A DNA stretch of 13,250 nt, taken from 66-474 sp035717365 (GTDB lineage Bacteria > Pseudomonadota > Gammaproteobacteria > Xanthomonadales > Rhodanobacteraceae). Numbering within the stretch: position 1 is the first letter of the stretch; every line of letters starts with the position of its first letter. The stretch spans positions 1 through 13,250 of the forward strand of contig DASTIS010000027.1 of NCBI GenBank assembly GCA_035717365.1. Reading direction: 5' to 3'. Below the pieces are notes generated by a model. That model saw nothing but the letters and a program-made list of their open reading frames with translations, was not told the DNA's origin and searched no databases. This document shows, in pieces, positions 1 through 6,346 of the stretch. Made by a program: the position numbers and the translations under genes.

Positions 1-91
1 CATGCGGGAACACGCGGTTTCCGGTGCCGGGGAGTGTAAAGATTTCCGACGCCCCCCGTAAAGGGAACCGACACTGTAAAGGATTTCGACA
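1..91 (-). mobile_element. Probable transposon/IS end, partial at window edge
   Basis: Three copies of a 15-bp unit, GTAAAG-N5-CGAC, lie at 36-50, 58-72 and 76-90. On the minus strand the outer edge reads TGTCGAAATCCTTTACAG, starting at 91. A TG-starting end with clustered imperfect repeats, presumably transposase-binding sites, is typical of IS21-family and Tn7/Tn5053-like elements. No transposase gene is visible because the window ends at 1. Phage genes stop about 100 bases before this point. The family is not settled; IS21-like is my best guess. The block could instead be a set of regulatory-protein sites. Confidence 0.45.
36..90. repeat. Three direct repeats GTAAAG-N5-CGAC
   Basis: The copies are GTAAAGATTTCCGAC (36-50), GTAAAGGGAACCGAC (58-72) and GTAAAGGATTTCGAC (76-90). 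They are spaced 22 and 18 bases start to start. The first six and last four bases are invariant and the centre varies, as expected for protein-binding sites. They form the core of the putative transposon end. Confidence 0.75.
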
Positions 92-194
92 CCCCAGAGA
101 CCATGCCAAAGCCGCCGTGCTCAACGCCAGCGGCCACCTATGCGGCGCCGGGCCATAGCGGCATGCACCGACAGCCGCCTTATGCCCGCGTCGC

Positions 195-512
195 TCACAG
201 GCCCGCAGATTGGCCCACGTTGGCCCGCTGCCCCGCCTCGCCTGCCGTCTTGATGGCATGGCACGCGATGCACAGGCACTGCAGGTTCGCATCCGTGTCC
301 GACCCGCCTTGCCATAGCGGGGCGATGTGATCGACCTCTAGTGCCCGTGTCACGCGGCCACAGGCCCGGCATGTGTACAGGTCGCGCAGCTTGATCCTTG
401 CCGATCGGTCCATCGCGGCACGTCCACGCAACCGTTCGGTCGTGATCGGCTGGGCCTGCAGCCTTGGCTTGATCCGCTGCAATGGTGACTTGAGCGTGGT
501 CAGCCTGCTCAC
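195..512 (-). CDS. Phage HNH endonuclease
   Basis: A 105-residue HNH nuclease. A first zinc pair C48-x2-C51 is followed by the D61-H62 catalytic motif (EVDHIAPLWQGG), then N76 and the C81-x2-C84-H85 pair, the standard order of a phage His-Asn-His nuclease. These proteins nick DNA and, in many tailed phages, sit beside terminase and help packaging. The start is GTG at 512, sharing GTGA with the stop of the Rz1 gene, which indicates translational coupling. In related phages the next gene would be the small terminase subunit; here only about 100 bases of unassigned DNA and then the putative transposon end follow. The nuclease call is secure; the packaging role is inferred from position. Confidence 0.88.
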   Translation of the reverse strand: MSRLTTLKSPLQRIKPRLQAQPITTERLRGRAAMDRSARIKLRDLYTCRACGRVTRALEVDHIAPLWQGGSDTDANLQCLCIACHAIKTAGEAGQRANVGQSAGL

Positions 513-808
513 TGCTTCGCCTTCGCGTTGTTGGCCTTGATGATGGCCTCAAGTTGCAACCCCCACGTCTTGTATCCGGTCTGCCGATTTGCGAGCGCGG
601 TATAGGTCGCGTCGGTGATGCACATCGTCCACGGTGCCGGCAGGATTACGCCGGGCGGGCATGAGAAGGCGTCAGCCTTGATAGGCGTCAGCACCGGGCG
701 CGCCGGCAATGGCAGCGACACGGGTCGGTACTGGATGGTGGTGCAGCCAGCCAGCAGCGCCAGCGTTAACAAGGGCCCAACCATGTGAATCAGAGACTTA
801 GAACTCAT
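509..808 (-). CDS. Rz1-like outer-membrane spanin lipoprotein
   Basis: A 99-residue lipoprotein. The N-terminus has a hydrophobic signal ending in the lipobox LLAGC (LTLALLAGCTTIQYRP), so the mature protein would be lipidated on Cys and placed in the outer membrane. A short proline-containing stretch follows (RPVSLPLPARPVLTP), as in other o-spanins. I chose ATG at 808, which overlaps the end of the Rz gene by 11 bases in another frame, the normal Rz/Rz1 arrangement. The longer upstream frame is only the Rz gene read out of frame. With Rz it would disrupt the outer membrane in the last step of lysis. Its presence implies a Gram-negative host. Confidence 0.85.
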   Translation of the reverse strand: MSSKSLIHMVGPLLTLALLAGCTTIQYRPVSLPLPARPVLTPIKADAFSCPPGVILPAPWTMCITDATYTALANRQTGYKTWGLQLEAIIKANNAKAKQ

Positions 809-1076
809 TGTCGAAATCCGCGCGCTTGTCCGGATCCGACGTCGCCTGCTTATCCGCATCCTGCCGCACCTTGCCCGCGGCTTCGCTGGCAGCTTGATAC
901 GTGTCCTGTGCGGCCTGTGCCTGCTGGACGGCCTCGGCGGCATCCTTGGCTTCGGCGTGATCGAATCCACGCTTGAACGCCCACGCGCCGAAAGCTGCCA
1001 GCGCCAGCACAAGGCCACCGGCCAATGCCAGCCATTTGCCGGCCCATGCGATGAATCGGGCCCACAGGATGCTCAT
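798..1076 (-). CDS. Rz-like inner-membrane spanin
   Basis: A 92-residue protein with one N-terminal membrane segment (about residues 12-34, rich in Leu, Ala and Gly). A charged, Ala/Gln-rich segment predicted to be coiled coil follows (EAVQQAQAAQDTYQAASEAA and beyond). This is the usual architecture of Rz i-spanins, which span the periplasm and bind the Rz1 lipoprotein. The start at 1076 shares ATGA with the stop of the preceding small membrane-protein gene. The identification rests on architecture and on the overlapping Rz1 partner, not on a sequence signature. Confidence 0.75.
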   Translation of the reverse strand: MSILWARFIAWAGKWLALAGGLVLALAAFGAWAFKRGFDHAEAKDAAEAVQQAQAAQDTYQAASEAAGKVRQDADKQATSDPDKRADFDNEF

Positions 1077-1252
1077 TTCGGTTTCGCCCCGCCGTTAATC
1101 CGCCCTTCCAGCCTTTCGAGATCGCGTTCGAACGCGTCGCGCACGACGTCGAGCTCGTCGCCGACGTTACGGCCGGCAAGGTGCGCCGCGGCCAGGATCA
1201 GGATGCCCAGTCCGAACACGATGTCGATCAGGATTTGCGCGGTGATCCACAT
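1073..1252 (-). CDS. Small membrane protein of lysis cassette (59 aa)
   Basis: A 59-residue protein with one strong N-terminal membrane segment (TAQILIDIVFGLGILILAAA, residues 4-23) followed by a charged helix (DELDVVRDAFERDLERLEGR). ATG at 1252 lies two bases after the TAA stop of the upstream gene, and the stop overlaps the Rz start. The location between a two-segment membrane protein and Rz suggests a holin accessory, antiholin or i-spanin-like role. I do not recognise a family. Longer open frame upstream to 1426 overlaps the neighbouring gene and is unlikely to be used. Confidence 0.65.
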   Translation of the reverse strand: MWITAQILIDIVFGLGILILAAAHLAGRNVGDELDVVRDAFERDLERLEGRINGGAKPK

Positions 1253-1254
1253 GG

Positions 1255-1509
1255 TTATGCCCCTTGGTGGAAATCGTTGCCGCTTGGCGGCGCTGGCAGT
1301 TTCGGCGCGGATTCGATCCTGTGCGCCATCACCACGGACCCGGCCAGTAGGACGCCAATCCCAGCCAGAATCCAGCGCTCGGCCTCGCCCAGCGTTGGCA
1401 CCCACGCGGACGGCAGCGTTGCCCATAAGCCTGCCATCGCGGTGTAGGAGGTCGACAGCGAACCCAGCCAGAAAGTCCAGGTGCGCCCGAATGGCTTGCT
1501 CCAGTTCAC
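1255..1509 (-). CDS. Putative holin-like membrane protein (84 aa)
   Basis: An 84-residue protein with two likely membrane segments: an aromatic-rich one around residues 9-35 (TWTFWLGSLSTSYTAMAGLW) and a clearer one around 45-62 (WILAGIGVLLAGSVVMAH). A short hydrophilic tail rich in proline follows. The start is GTG at 1509, sharing GTGA with the endolysin stop. Two membrane segments, small size and position directly after an endolysin fit a class II holin that would permeabilise the inner membrane. It could also be an antiholin, since other small membrane proteins flank it. Confidence 0.65.
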   Translation of the reverse strand: MNWSKPFGRTWTFWLGSLSTSYTAMAGLWATLPSAWVPTLGEAERWILAGIGVLLAGSVVMAHRIESAPKLPAPPSGNDFHQGA

Positions 1510-2069
1510 GTCCAGTCCCTCACGTTTTGCAGCACGCGCTGCGACAGCCACCCGAACACCCACTTGCGATCAGCGGCGTCGGTTTCGGCGAGCCGTATGT
1601 AGTCGGCTCCCTGCAGGCAGTTCAGCGCCATTACCAGCACGTTTTGACCCTTGACGCCGCGCCGTCGGATGTAGGCGTCCAGGTCGGCGACGGTCTTGGG
1701 CCCGCACTGGCCGTCGACCTTCAGCGCGGACCCGAGCACGTTCAGGCACCGCTGCAGATAACGCGCAGCCGTGCCGACGCCCATGTTCACGCCGGTGTCG
1801 ATGACCTCGAGCGCAACGTCCGATGAAATCTCCGCCAGCTTGTCGAAGCCCGGCTCGATTACGTAGTCAGCCCGGTAAATGTCCAGTGCCTCGGTCCGCG
1901 TCAGCGCCTGCACGTCGACTGCTGTCACCGGGTGACCACGGTAGGCCGACAGTGTGCGTTGCGTAATGCCCCATCGCGTCGGGCCGCCGGGATCGGCCGG
2001 ATCGTCGGTGAACGTCCCGCCCTCTACGTCGTCGACCAGGTGCGCGAGGTAGGCATCGGTGGCGTTCAT
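1506..2069 (-). CDS. GH108-family endolysin (N-acetylmuramidase)
   Basis: A 187-residue lysozyme-like endolysin. The N-terminus carries the glycoside hydrolase 108 signature (VDDVEGGTFTDDPADPGG followed by TRWGIT), with Glu16 in the EGG motif as the expected catalytic acid. The C-terminal half (LNVLGSALKVDGQCGPKTVA) matches the peptidoglycan-binding region that usually accompanies GH108. It would cut the glycan backbone of peptidoglycan. No signal peptide is visible, so it should need a holin for release. ATG at 2069 has an AAGG ribosome site (AGAAGGC-ATG) and follows the stop of the upstream gene by five bases. Next genes are holin-like and spanin genes. Confidence 0.9.
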   Translation of the reverse strand: MNATDAYLAHLVDDVEGGTFTDDPADPGGPTRWGITQRTLSAYRGHPVTAVDVQALTRTEALDIYRADYVIEPGFDKLAEISSDVALEVIDTGVNMGVGTAARYLQRCLNVLGSALKVDGQCGPKTVADLDAYIRRRGVKGQNVLVMALNCLQGADYIRLAETDAADRKWVFGWLSQRVLQNVRDWT

Positions 2070-2074
2070 GCCTT

Positions 2075-2350
2075 CTACCGAAGCACCCCAAGTTGCATCA
2101 GCGTCGTGATCGCCGCAAAGATCGTGGCCATCACGCCGATGAACCACGCGATCGCCTTCCACCCACTGCGGCTCGCGACGATGCTGTCGTCGAGCTTGTC
2201 GATCTTCTTGTTCAGCGCGCGCAGTTCTTCCTTGATCTCGCGCTCGATCACCGCGACGCGCTTTTCCAGCATCGTCACGCGGGCATCAACGCCTCCAAGT
2301 CGCCAGTCCATGCTGTGGTCCACCATGCGATCCCCCGTGTCCAGGCTCAC
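2075..2350 (-). CDS. XhlA/holin-like membrane protein
   Basis: A 91-residue protein with a predicted N-terminal coiled coil (RVTMLEKRVAVIEREIKEEL and beyond) and one C-terminal membrane segment (WKAIAWFIGVMATIFAAITT). This is the layout of haemolysin XhlA-like proteins, which act in phage or prophage lysis. The GTG start at 2350 shares GTGA with the stop of the large tail gene and has GAGG upstream. An ATG at 2326 preceded by GGGGGA is an equally good alternative giving 83 residues. Position directly before the endolysin supports a lysis role. Confidence 0.65.
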   Translation of the reverse strand: MSLDTGDRMVDHSMDWRLGGVDARVTMLEKRVAVIEREIKEELRALNKKIDKLDDSIVASRSGWKAIAWFIGVMATIFAAITTLMQLGVLR

Positions 2351-4281
2351 GCCGCCGCCCTCGGTGCGATGTGGTATTTCCGCGTCCCGCTGTAATCGGG
2401 AGGCTGCGGCAGGGCTTCGATCGTCGCCAGCGCGTTGGCAATGTCAGGCGTTCCAACATTCGCCGCGCCGATGACCTGCGCGATACCCTTGGCGGTCGAA
2501 CTATCGGGCGCCGTGCCGGCGTTGATGTCGCAGACGCCATTCACGTACTCGCCGCCCCACGTCGGGCTTTTCTCCTTGATCACCGCATACACTTCGTCCG
2601 CGGTGGTCGCGGCGAGGATGGTCGCAACCTGCGCATCGGTGTAGCCCTGATTCACCAGTGTCAGCCGCACCATCTCGTCGAAGTCGGTCAGCAGCGTGTT
2701 GTTCGGGTCGCGGCACAGGAACTTGTAGGGCACGAAGAACGGGTAGTACGGCTTCTCGAACCACTGCACCGCGGAGGTTCCGATGTACTGCGCCAGCGGT
2801 TGCCAGTCGGGGAGCTTGTGCGCCACGGCATCCAGCACCATGGCGATGTAACCGATCTGGTGGACGCCGAACCCCCGATATCCAGCAGCTTCGCCGACCG
2901 TGCCACTGTGCGAACTCGGGCACGACGTATCCCACACGCCGAACGGGTTTTTCGGGTAGTCGTTGGCAACGTCCAGTGCGCGCGCAACCTGTGCCGTGAA
3001 GTAGTCCGGCTCCGAACTCACATAGCTGGCGAGGAACATGCTGTACAGGCACCACGCGAAGCGTCGCTGCGTACCCAGCACCACGCTGCCCGATGCTGTG
3101 TAGGCCGGATTGATTTCCAGAAGTGGCCAGTTGGCCCAGAATGCGGCATGGTCACGGTCCCGCGCGGTGCCGGTGATCATCGCAGCCAGCATGCCGTAGC
3201 GGATCAGGTGTTGGCCGTTGGGCACGAACGGCGAGGCGGACGTTTGCTTTGGATGCCCGTTTCTGTCCAACGTCGCCGGAATCAGCGTGTCGCCGTCATA
3301 GCTCCCGCCGTAGGGCACCAGCGCGTTGTCCGGCCAGTTACTCGATTGCGGCTGCGGCATCGTGCCGGTATCGGGATACTTCCCGGTGTCCACGATCCCG
3401 CCGGTGTCCGGGTCGCTCACGTACACCATGCGCCAGCCGCCTTCGTGATCCGCCGCGCGACGTACCACCGCCCAGGAATCATCACTCGGGTTCAGGATGA
3501 ACCGCACATCCCATTCAGGGAATGGACCGATGCCATCGCGCTCCCCTGTGGCATTCATGTCGTCGTAGATCGCCATGCCGCGCCCGTTGAACGTGTAATC
3601 GGCACGGGAATCGTCGTAGGCAGGCGGCGGATTGCTGCGGTCGTAGTTCATCAACAGCGACCAGTCGATGCGCGAAGCATCCCAGCCCACCTGCTTGCCG
3701 TACCGGATCGCCGGCGACCGGCATCCATTCCAGAAATCCACGGTGCCGTCAGCCTTGCTGCTTGGCGGAATCGCGACGGCCTGCCCGTCGTAGGTCACGC
3801 CAACCACGCAATTGATATAGTCGTAGGCGTTGGTGAGTGCGTTGGCGCCGATCTCGACGCAGTCGGCATAGAACCACGCTTTCAGACCACGGTGCGGGTT
3901 GCCGTCAGCGTCCGCAAAAGGCACCACGATGGCCGCGGTGGCCGGGTCATCGCCCACGCTAGCCGATGCGATCCACGTGTGATTCTTGTCCGTGACCGTC
4001 ACCGCGACGGCGTGCGTGCCGATCGCTGGATCGGGCGGATCAGTTGTAACCGGATCTGTGACAGCCGGGGTCTGTGCCGCATCGTAAGCGGCCTTCCATG
4101 CCTTCAATTCCTCCGATTGAGTAAAGGTCACGTTGTAGGAAACCGCTCCCACCACGCCAGCATCGGCGGACCAATCCTCTTTCATCACGCAAGAAACCGT
4201 GCCGATCGGCATACCGTCCAACGTCAATGCGCCATTCAATGCAGACTCGACGGCTTTATCGAAACGGACGTGCGTGGTCAT
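2347..4281 (-). CDS. Large putative tail-fibre/receptor-binding protein (644 aa)
   Basis: A 644-residue protein that I do not recognise. The N-terminal ~110 residues look like a beta-rich attachment region with a Pro/Thr linker (TPAVTDPVTTDPPDPAIG), then a short Ig-like stretch (HAVAVTVTDKNHTWIASASV). The C-terminal half (about 360-560) is aromatic and helix-rich (RRFAWCLYSMFLASYVSSEP; HQIGYIAMVLDAVAH), which suggests an alpha/alpha-toroid enzyme such as a polysaccharide lyase or hydrolase, but I see no catalytic signature. The start shares ATGA with the stop of the 233-residue gene. Being the largest product, just before lysis genes and after Ig-like tail proteins, it is a good candidate for the host-recognition or depolymerase protein. 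Function is inferred only. Confidence 0.7.
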   Translation of the reverse strand: MTTHVRFDKAVESALNGALTLDGMPIGTVSCVMKEDWSADAGVVGAVSYNVTFTQSEELKAWKAAYDAAQTPAVTDPVTTDPPDPAIGTHAVAVTVTDKNHTWIASASVGDDPATAAIVVPFADADGNPHRGLKAWFYADCVEIGANALTNAYDYINCVVGVTYDGQAVAIPPSSKADGTVDFWNGCRSPAIRYGKQVGWDASRIDWSLLMNYDRSNPPPAYDDSRADYTFNGRGMAIYDDMNATGERDGIGPFPEWDVRFILNPSDDSWAVVRRAADHEGGWRMVYVSDPDTGGIVDTGKYPDTGTMPQPQSSNWPDNALVPYGGSYDGDTLIPATLDRNGHPKQTSASPFVPNGQHLIRYGMLAAMITGTARDRDHAAFWANWPLLEINPAYTASGSVVLGTQRRFAWCLYSMFLASYVSSEPDYFTAQVARALDVANDYPKNPFGVWDTSCPSSHSGTVGEAAGYRGFGVHQIGYIAMVLDAVAHKLPDWQPLAQYIGTSAVQWFEKPYYPFFVPYKFLCRDPNNTLLTDFDEMVRLTLVNQGYTDAQVATILAATTADEVYAVIKEKSPTWGGEYVNGVCDINAGTAPDSSTAKGIAQVIGAANVGTPDIANALATIEALPQPPDYSGTRKYHIAPRAAA

Positions 4282-4979
4282 AGCGGTTTCAGTGCCAACA
4301 TGAAGGTCTGTACCGAGAAACTGTCTTGCCCGAAGCTCGGCGTCGCAGTTGTGCCGGCGGGCGTGAAATCATCGAAATACAGCATTGCGACGCCGTAGCC
4401 GTTGATCGGCGATTCATGCGCGAGCGCATAGCCGGTCGGGTACGGCGTGGGAACAACATCGTTGGTGCCGCCTTGGCCGCGACCAAAGATCGGCACCAGC
4501 GTCGTGTGATCGACCGTCGTGGTTATGTCATTGACCGTCAGCAAGTCGAATGCGGCCAGCGCCTTGACGGTTCCAGCCACATCTACGCCCACGCCGTTCG
4601 GCGCGCGCCACACGCCCAAAGCGTAGCTGTAGGTCACGTCGGCTGGGAAGCTGCCGTTGGCGATGTCGGTTGCCGTCAGTGTGTAGGTGTAGACGGTCAG
4701 GTACTTCGAACCGTTGAGCTTGACTGCGGCAAGCCATTGCGTGCCGCCCGTGACGCTGATCGCGTTGCTGGTCGAGGCGCTGTTGCCGCAAATCACCACC
4801 TCGTCGCCCGCTTGGCAGCCGGCGGGCAGCGGAATGCTCGACACGCCGGGGTAGGGGTAATCGCCTGCACCGGCCACAAACGTCGGGGCGCTCGCTGCAG
4901 CCGCCACGTTGAAATCATGCACCAGCGTTTTGGATTGCGTGCCGTTGCTCGCGGTAAAGGTGCTGATGACCGTGGTCAT
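4278..4979 (-). CDS. Putative phage tail/fibre protein (233 aa)
   Basis: A 233-residue, Thr/Ser/Gly-rich and probably all-beta protein with no family I recognise. Its first residues (FTASNGTQSKTLVHDFNVAA) match those of the neighbouring 190-residue protein (FSATNGTQTKTLTDMINVAA), and the match is also seen in the DNA. This suggests a common assembly or attachment tag. The rest (for example YLTVYTYTLTATDIANGSFP) resembles exposed tail-tip or decoration proteins. ATG at 4979 lies three bases after the stop of the 190-residue gene, and its end overlaps the start of the 644-residue gene, so the three are probably translated together. Confidence 0.7.
   Translation of the reverse strand: MTTVISTFTASNGTQSKTLVHDFNVAAAASAPTFVAGAGDYPYPGVSSIPLPAGCQAGDEVVICGNSASTSNAISVTGGTQWLAAVKLNGSKYLTVYTYTLTATDIANGSFPADVTYSYALGVWRAPNGVGVDVAGTVKALAAFDLLTVNDITTTVDHTTLVPIFGRGQGGTNDVVPTPYPTGYALAHESPINGYGVAMLYFDDFTPAGTTATPSFGQDSFSVQTFMLALKPL
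4927..4964. repeat. Dispersed repeat, copy 1 (pairs with 5515-5552)
   Basis: This 38-base segment matches 5515-5552 at 32 of 38 positions by hand alignment. Both copies encode the N-terminal NGTQ-KTL tag of adjacent tail genes. The shared DNA suggests fairly recent duplication or recombination rather than convergent protein evolution. Confidence 0.75.
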
Positions 4980-4982
4980 GGA

Positions 4983-5555
4983 TCAGGTCGGCGTTCCGGT
5001 CACGGGCGCGGTGTAGGTGCCGTCTCCGTTGTCCACCGTATCGCCCAATGTCAGGCCCATCGGCAGCGTGTCCACGGTGATCGTGATCGCACCCGTGGCG
5101 CCGTTGATATTCTGCGCGGTAACGCTGCCCGTGTAGGCGTAGCCGATGACCGCATCCGGCAGGTTCGCGGTGATGGAGATCGTCGGCGCCGCGGCGACCG
5201 ACATCGTGACCGTCTTGGTTCCGGTCTGCACTCCATCCGATCCCTTGAACGTGACCGAAGGACTGCCCTCCGTGGTCGGCGTGCCGGTGACTGGTGCCGT
5301 CCAGGTGTTGTCCTCATTGTCCACTGTGGCACCCAGCGAAAGACCATCCGGCAACGTCGAGCCTGTGTCCAGGCTGATCGTCATATCGCCGGTTGCGTTC
5401 GGCTGGCGCGAGACCGTGACGCTGCCGGTGTAGGGAACCCCTACCACGCCGGACGGCAGGCTCGTCGAGAACGTGAGCCCCGACTGCGCCGCGACGTTGA
5501 TCATGTCCGTCAGGGTTTTGGTCTGCGTGCCGTTCGTCGCGGAAAAGATGCTCAT
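4983..5555 (-). CDS. Tandem Ig-like (He_PIG) tail protein (190 aa)
   Basis: A 190-residue protein made of the N-terminal NGTQTKTL tag followed by two putative-Ig (He_PIG-type) beta-sandwich domains, about 27-120 and 125-190. Repeat hallmarks are LPSGVVGVPYTGSVTV and LPDGLSLGATVDN in the first, and LPDAVIGYAYTGSVTA and LPMGLTLGDTVDN in the second. The second domain stops at VTGTPT, before the last beta strands expected of the fold, so it may be incomplete or be completed by a partner. ATG at 5555 has a strong GAGGA ribosome site and lies just after an intrinsic terminator. Ig-like domains on phage particles commonly aid weak attachment to surface carbohydrate. Confidence 0.75.
   Translation of the reverse strand: MSIFSATNGTQTKTLTDMINVAAQSGLTFSTSLPSGVVGVPYTGSVTVSRQPNATGDMTISLDTGSTLPDGLSLGATVDNEDNTWTAPVTGTPTTEGSPSVTFKGSDGVQTGTKTVTMSVAAAPTISITANLPDAVIGYAYTGSVTAQNINGATGAITITVDTLPMGLTLGDTVDNGDGTYTAPVTGTPT
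5515..5552. repeat. Dispersed repeat, copy 2 (pairs with 4927-4964)
   Basis: Second copy of the 38-base segment, here at the start of the 190-residue tail gene; 32 of 38 bases agree with the copy in the 233-residue gene. Confidence 0.75.
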
Positions 5556-5586
5556 GGAAAATCCTCGCTGTGCTCGCGCGCAGCCA

Positions 5587-5612
5587 ACAAAAAACCCGCC
5601 AGTTGGCGGGTT
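5587..5612 (-). terminator. Rho-independent terminator in tail region
   Basis: Read on the minus strand, AACCCGCC-AACT-GGCGGGTT is followed by a run of six T (complement of A at 5589-5594). The six-bp GC stem 5595-5600/5605-5610 is extended by two A-T pairs. It lies between the 83-residue gene and the 190-residue gene, with no clear promoter between it and the next start, so downstream expression probably needs read-through. Confidence 0.85.
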
Positions 5613-5642
5613 CGGGAATTAGAATCGGGCTTGAATCAGCGT

Positions 5643-5894
5643 TTAGGTCGAATGCTCCGGCGCGGTCACCATGCACTTGTTTCCCGGTGCTGGCGTCATC
5701 AGGAAATCATCGTTCACATCGACGTCGCTGATCGAAAACGTTACCGTCCGCTCCACAAAATTCTCCGGCACGCGGATCGGCACCGTGGCCAAAATGAGGC
5801 CGTCCGCCGTGGGCATCGCATAGAACGATCCATTATTGCGGACCTCCATCTCTGCGGTGTGCACCCCGTCATTGGCGTGGACGCGCATAGTCAT
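5643..5894 (-). CDS. Small putative tail-associated protein (83 aa)
   Basis: An 83-residue protein of unknown function, with alternating polar and hydrophobic residues (ADGLILATVPIRVPENFVER; TVTFSISDVDVNDDFLM) suggesting a single small beta-sandwich. No membrane segment or enzyme motif is visible. Two in-frame starts exist: ATG at 5894 and ATG at 5888. The GGGTGA ribosome site at 5900-5895 abuts the first and is six bases before the second, so 5888 (81 residues) is probably the true start. It is framed by a promoter-like sequence upstream and an intrinsic terminator downstream, unlike the other tail genes. Confidence 0.65.
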   Translation of the reverse strand: MTMRVHANDGVHTAEMEVRNNGSFYAMPTADGLILATVPIRVPENFVERTVTFSISDVDVNDDFLMTPAPGNKCMVTAPEHST

Positions 5895-5920
5895 TCACCC
5901 ATGATGCTCGAGACGAGACC

Positions 5921-5949
5921 ATTATACGCCAATCACTGGAGCGTGCCAG
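5921..5949 (-). promoter_or_regulatory. Candidate sigma70 promoter inside tail region
   Basis: On the minus strand CTGGCA (5949-5944) and a perfect TATAAT (5926-5921) are separated by 17 bases. The -10 box lies about 30 bases before the start of the 83-residue gene. The -35 box matches four of six consensus bases. It overlaps the 3' end of the preceding gene, so it could be fortuitous, but TATAAT is rare in such GC-rich sequence. Confidence 0.45.
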
Positions 5950-6346
5950 TAATCGTTGCGGTGTAGGTGATGCCGTCCTCCGTGGTCGTGTCGCCCAGCG
6001 AAAGACCGGCAGGAAGCTCGTCAACCGTGATCGAAATATCGCCGGTCGCGCCGCCGATGTTCATCGCGGAAATCGTCCCGGTGTACGGGTAGCCGCGGAT
6101 GCCGTCGGGCAGGTTCGCCGAAAGCAGGATGTCCGGCAGCGCCGACACCTTGAGTCCGCGATATTTCAACAACGTCGCCACGGATGCCGACCACGACAGA
6201 TCGCCGTGGCGCACTGTGACCTGCACGGGATGCAATAGTGCGGAGACGCTGGTCTGCGGCGCTAGCACAATGCCTTGTGTCTTTCGAGCCTGATCCAACG
6301 TCACGGCCTGATCGCCCAGTACCAGCACGGTCGCGATATCAGTCAT
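5933..6346 (-). CDS. Ig-like (He_PIG) tail protein (137 aa)
   Basis: A 137-residue protein. The N-terminal half (about 1-72) is unassigned. The C-terminal half is an Ig-like domain (ANLPDGIRGYPYTGTISAMN, then ELPAGLSLGDTT) closely related to the second domain of the 190-residue protein. It ends at ITGTLQ, the same structural point where that paralogue ends at VTGTPT. ATG at 6346 overlaps the stop of the 104-residue gene by eight bases. Likely part of the tail tip or baseplate periphery; no enzyme motif is visible. Confidence 0.75.
   Translation of the reverse strand: MTDIATVLVLGDQAVTLDQARKTQGIVLAPQTSVSALLHPVQVTVRHGDLSWSASVATLLKYRGLKVSALPDILLSANLPDGIRGYPYTGTISAMNIGGATGDISITVDELPAGLSLGDTTTEDGITYTATITGTLQ

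Noticed and set aside
36..90. CRISPR array
   Set aside because: The repeats are only 15 bases, imperfect in the centre and 3-7 bases apart, so there are no spacers.
121..552. 143-residue minus-strand frame at the left edge
   Set aside because: It is the HNH nuclease gene read in another frame; the HNH motif is in the 195-512 frame.
894..1826. 310-residue open frame on the plus strand
   Set aside because: It lies opposite endolysin, holin-like and spanin genes and shows no motif of its own.
2371..4398. 675-residue open frame on the plus strand
   Set aside because: It is the antisense of the 644-residue tail gene. It is rich in Arg, His and Val with no domain, which is expected for the reverse frame of a GC-rich gene. 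The opposite strand has coupled starts and plausible proteins.
4278..5555. Diversity-generating retroelement acting on tail genes
   Set aside because: No reverse transcriptase and no template/variable repeat pair with A-specific differences is visible. The 38-base repeat has mixed substitutions and lies at gene starts.
4326..5966. 546-residue open frame on the plus strand
   Set aside because: It crosses several minus-strand genes, an intrinsic terminator and a promoter-like site. Its composition is Arg/His-rich and low in recognisable motifs.
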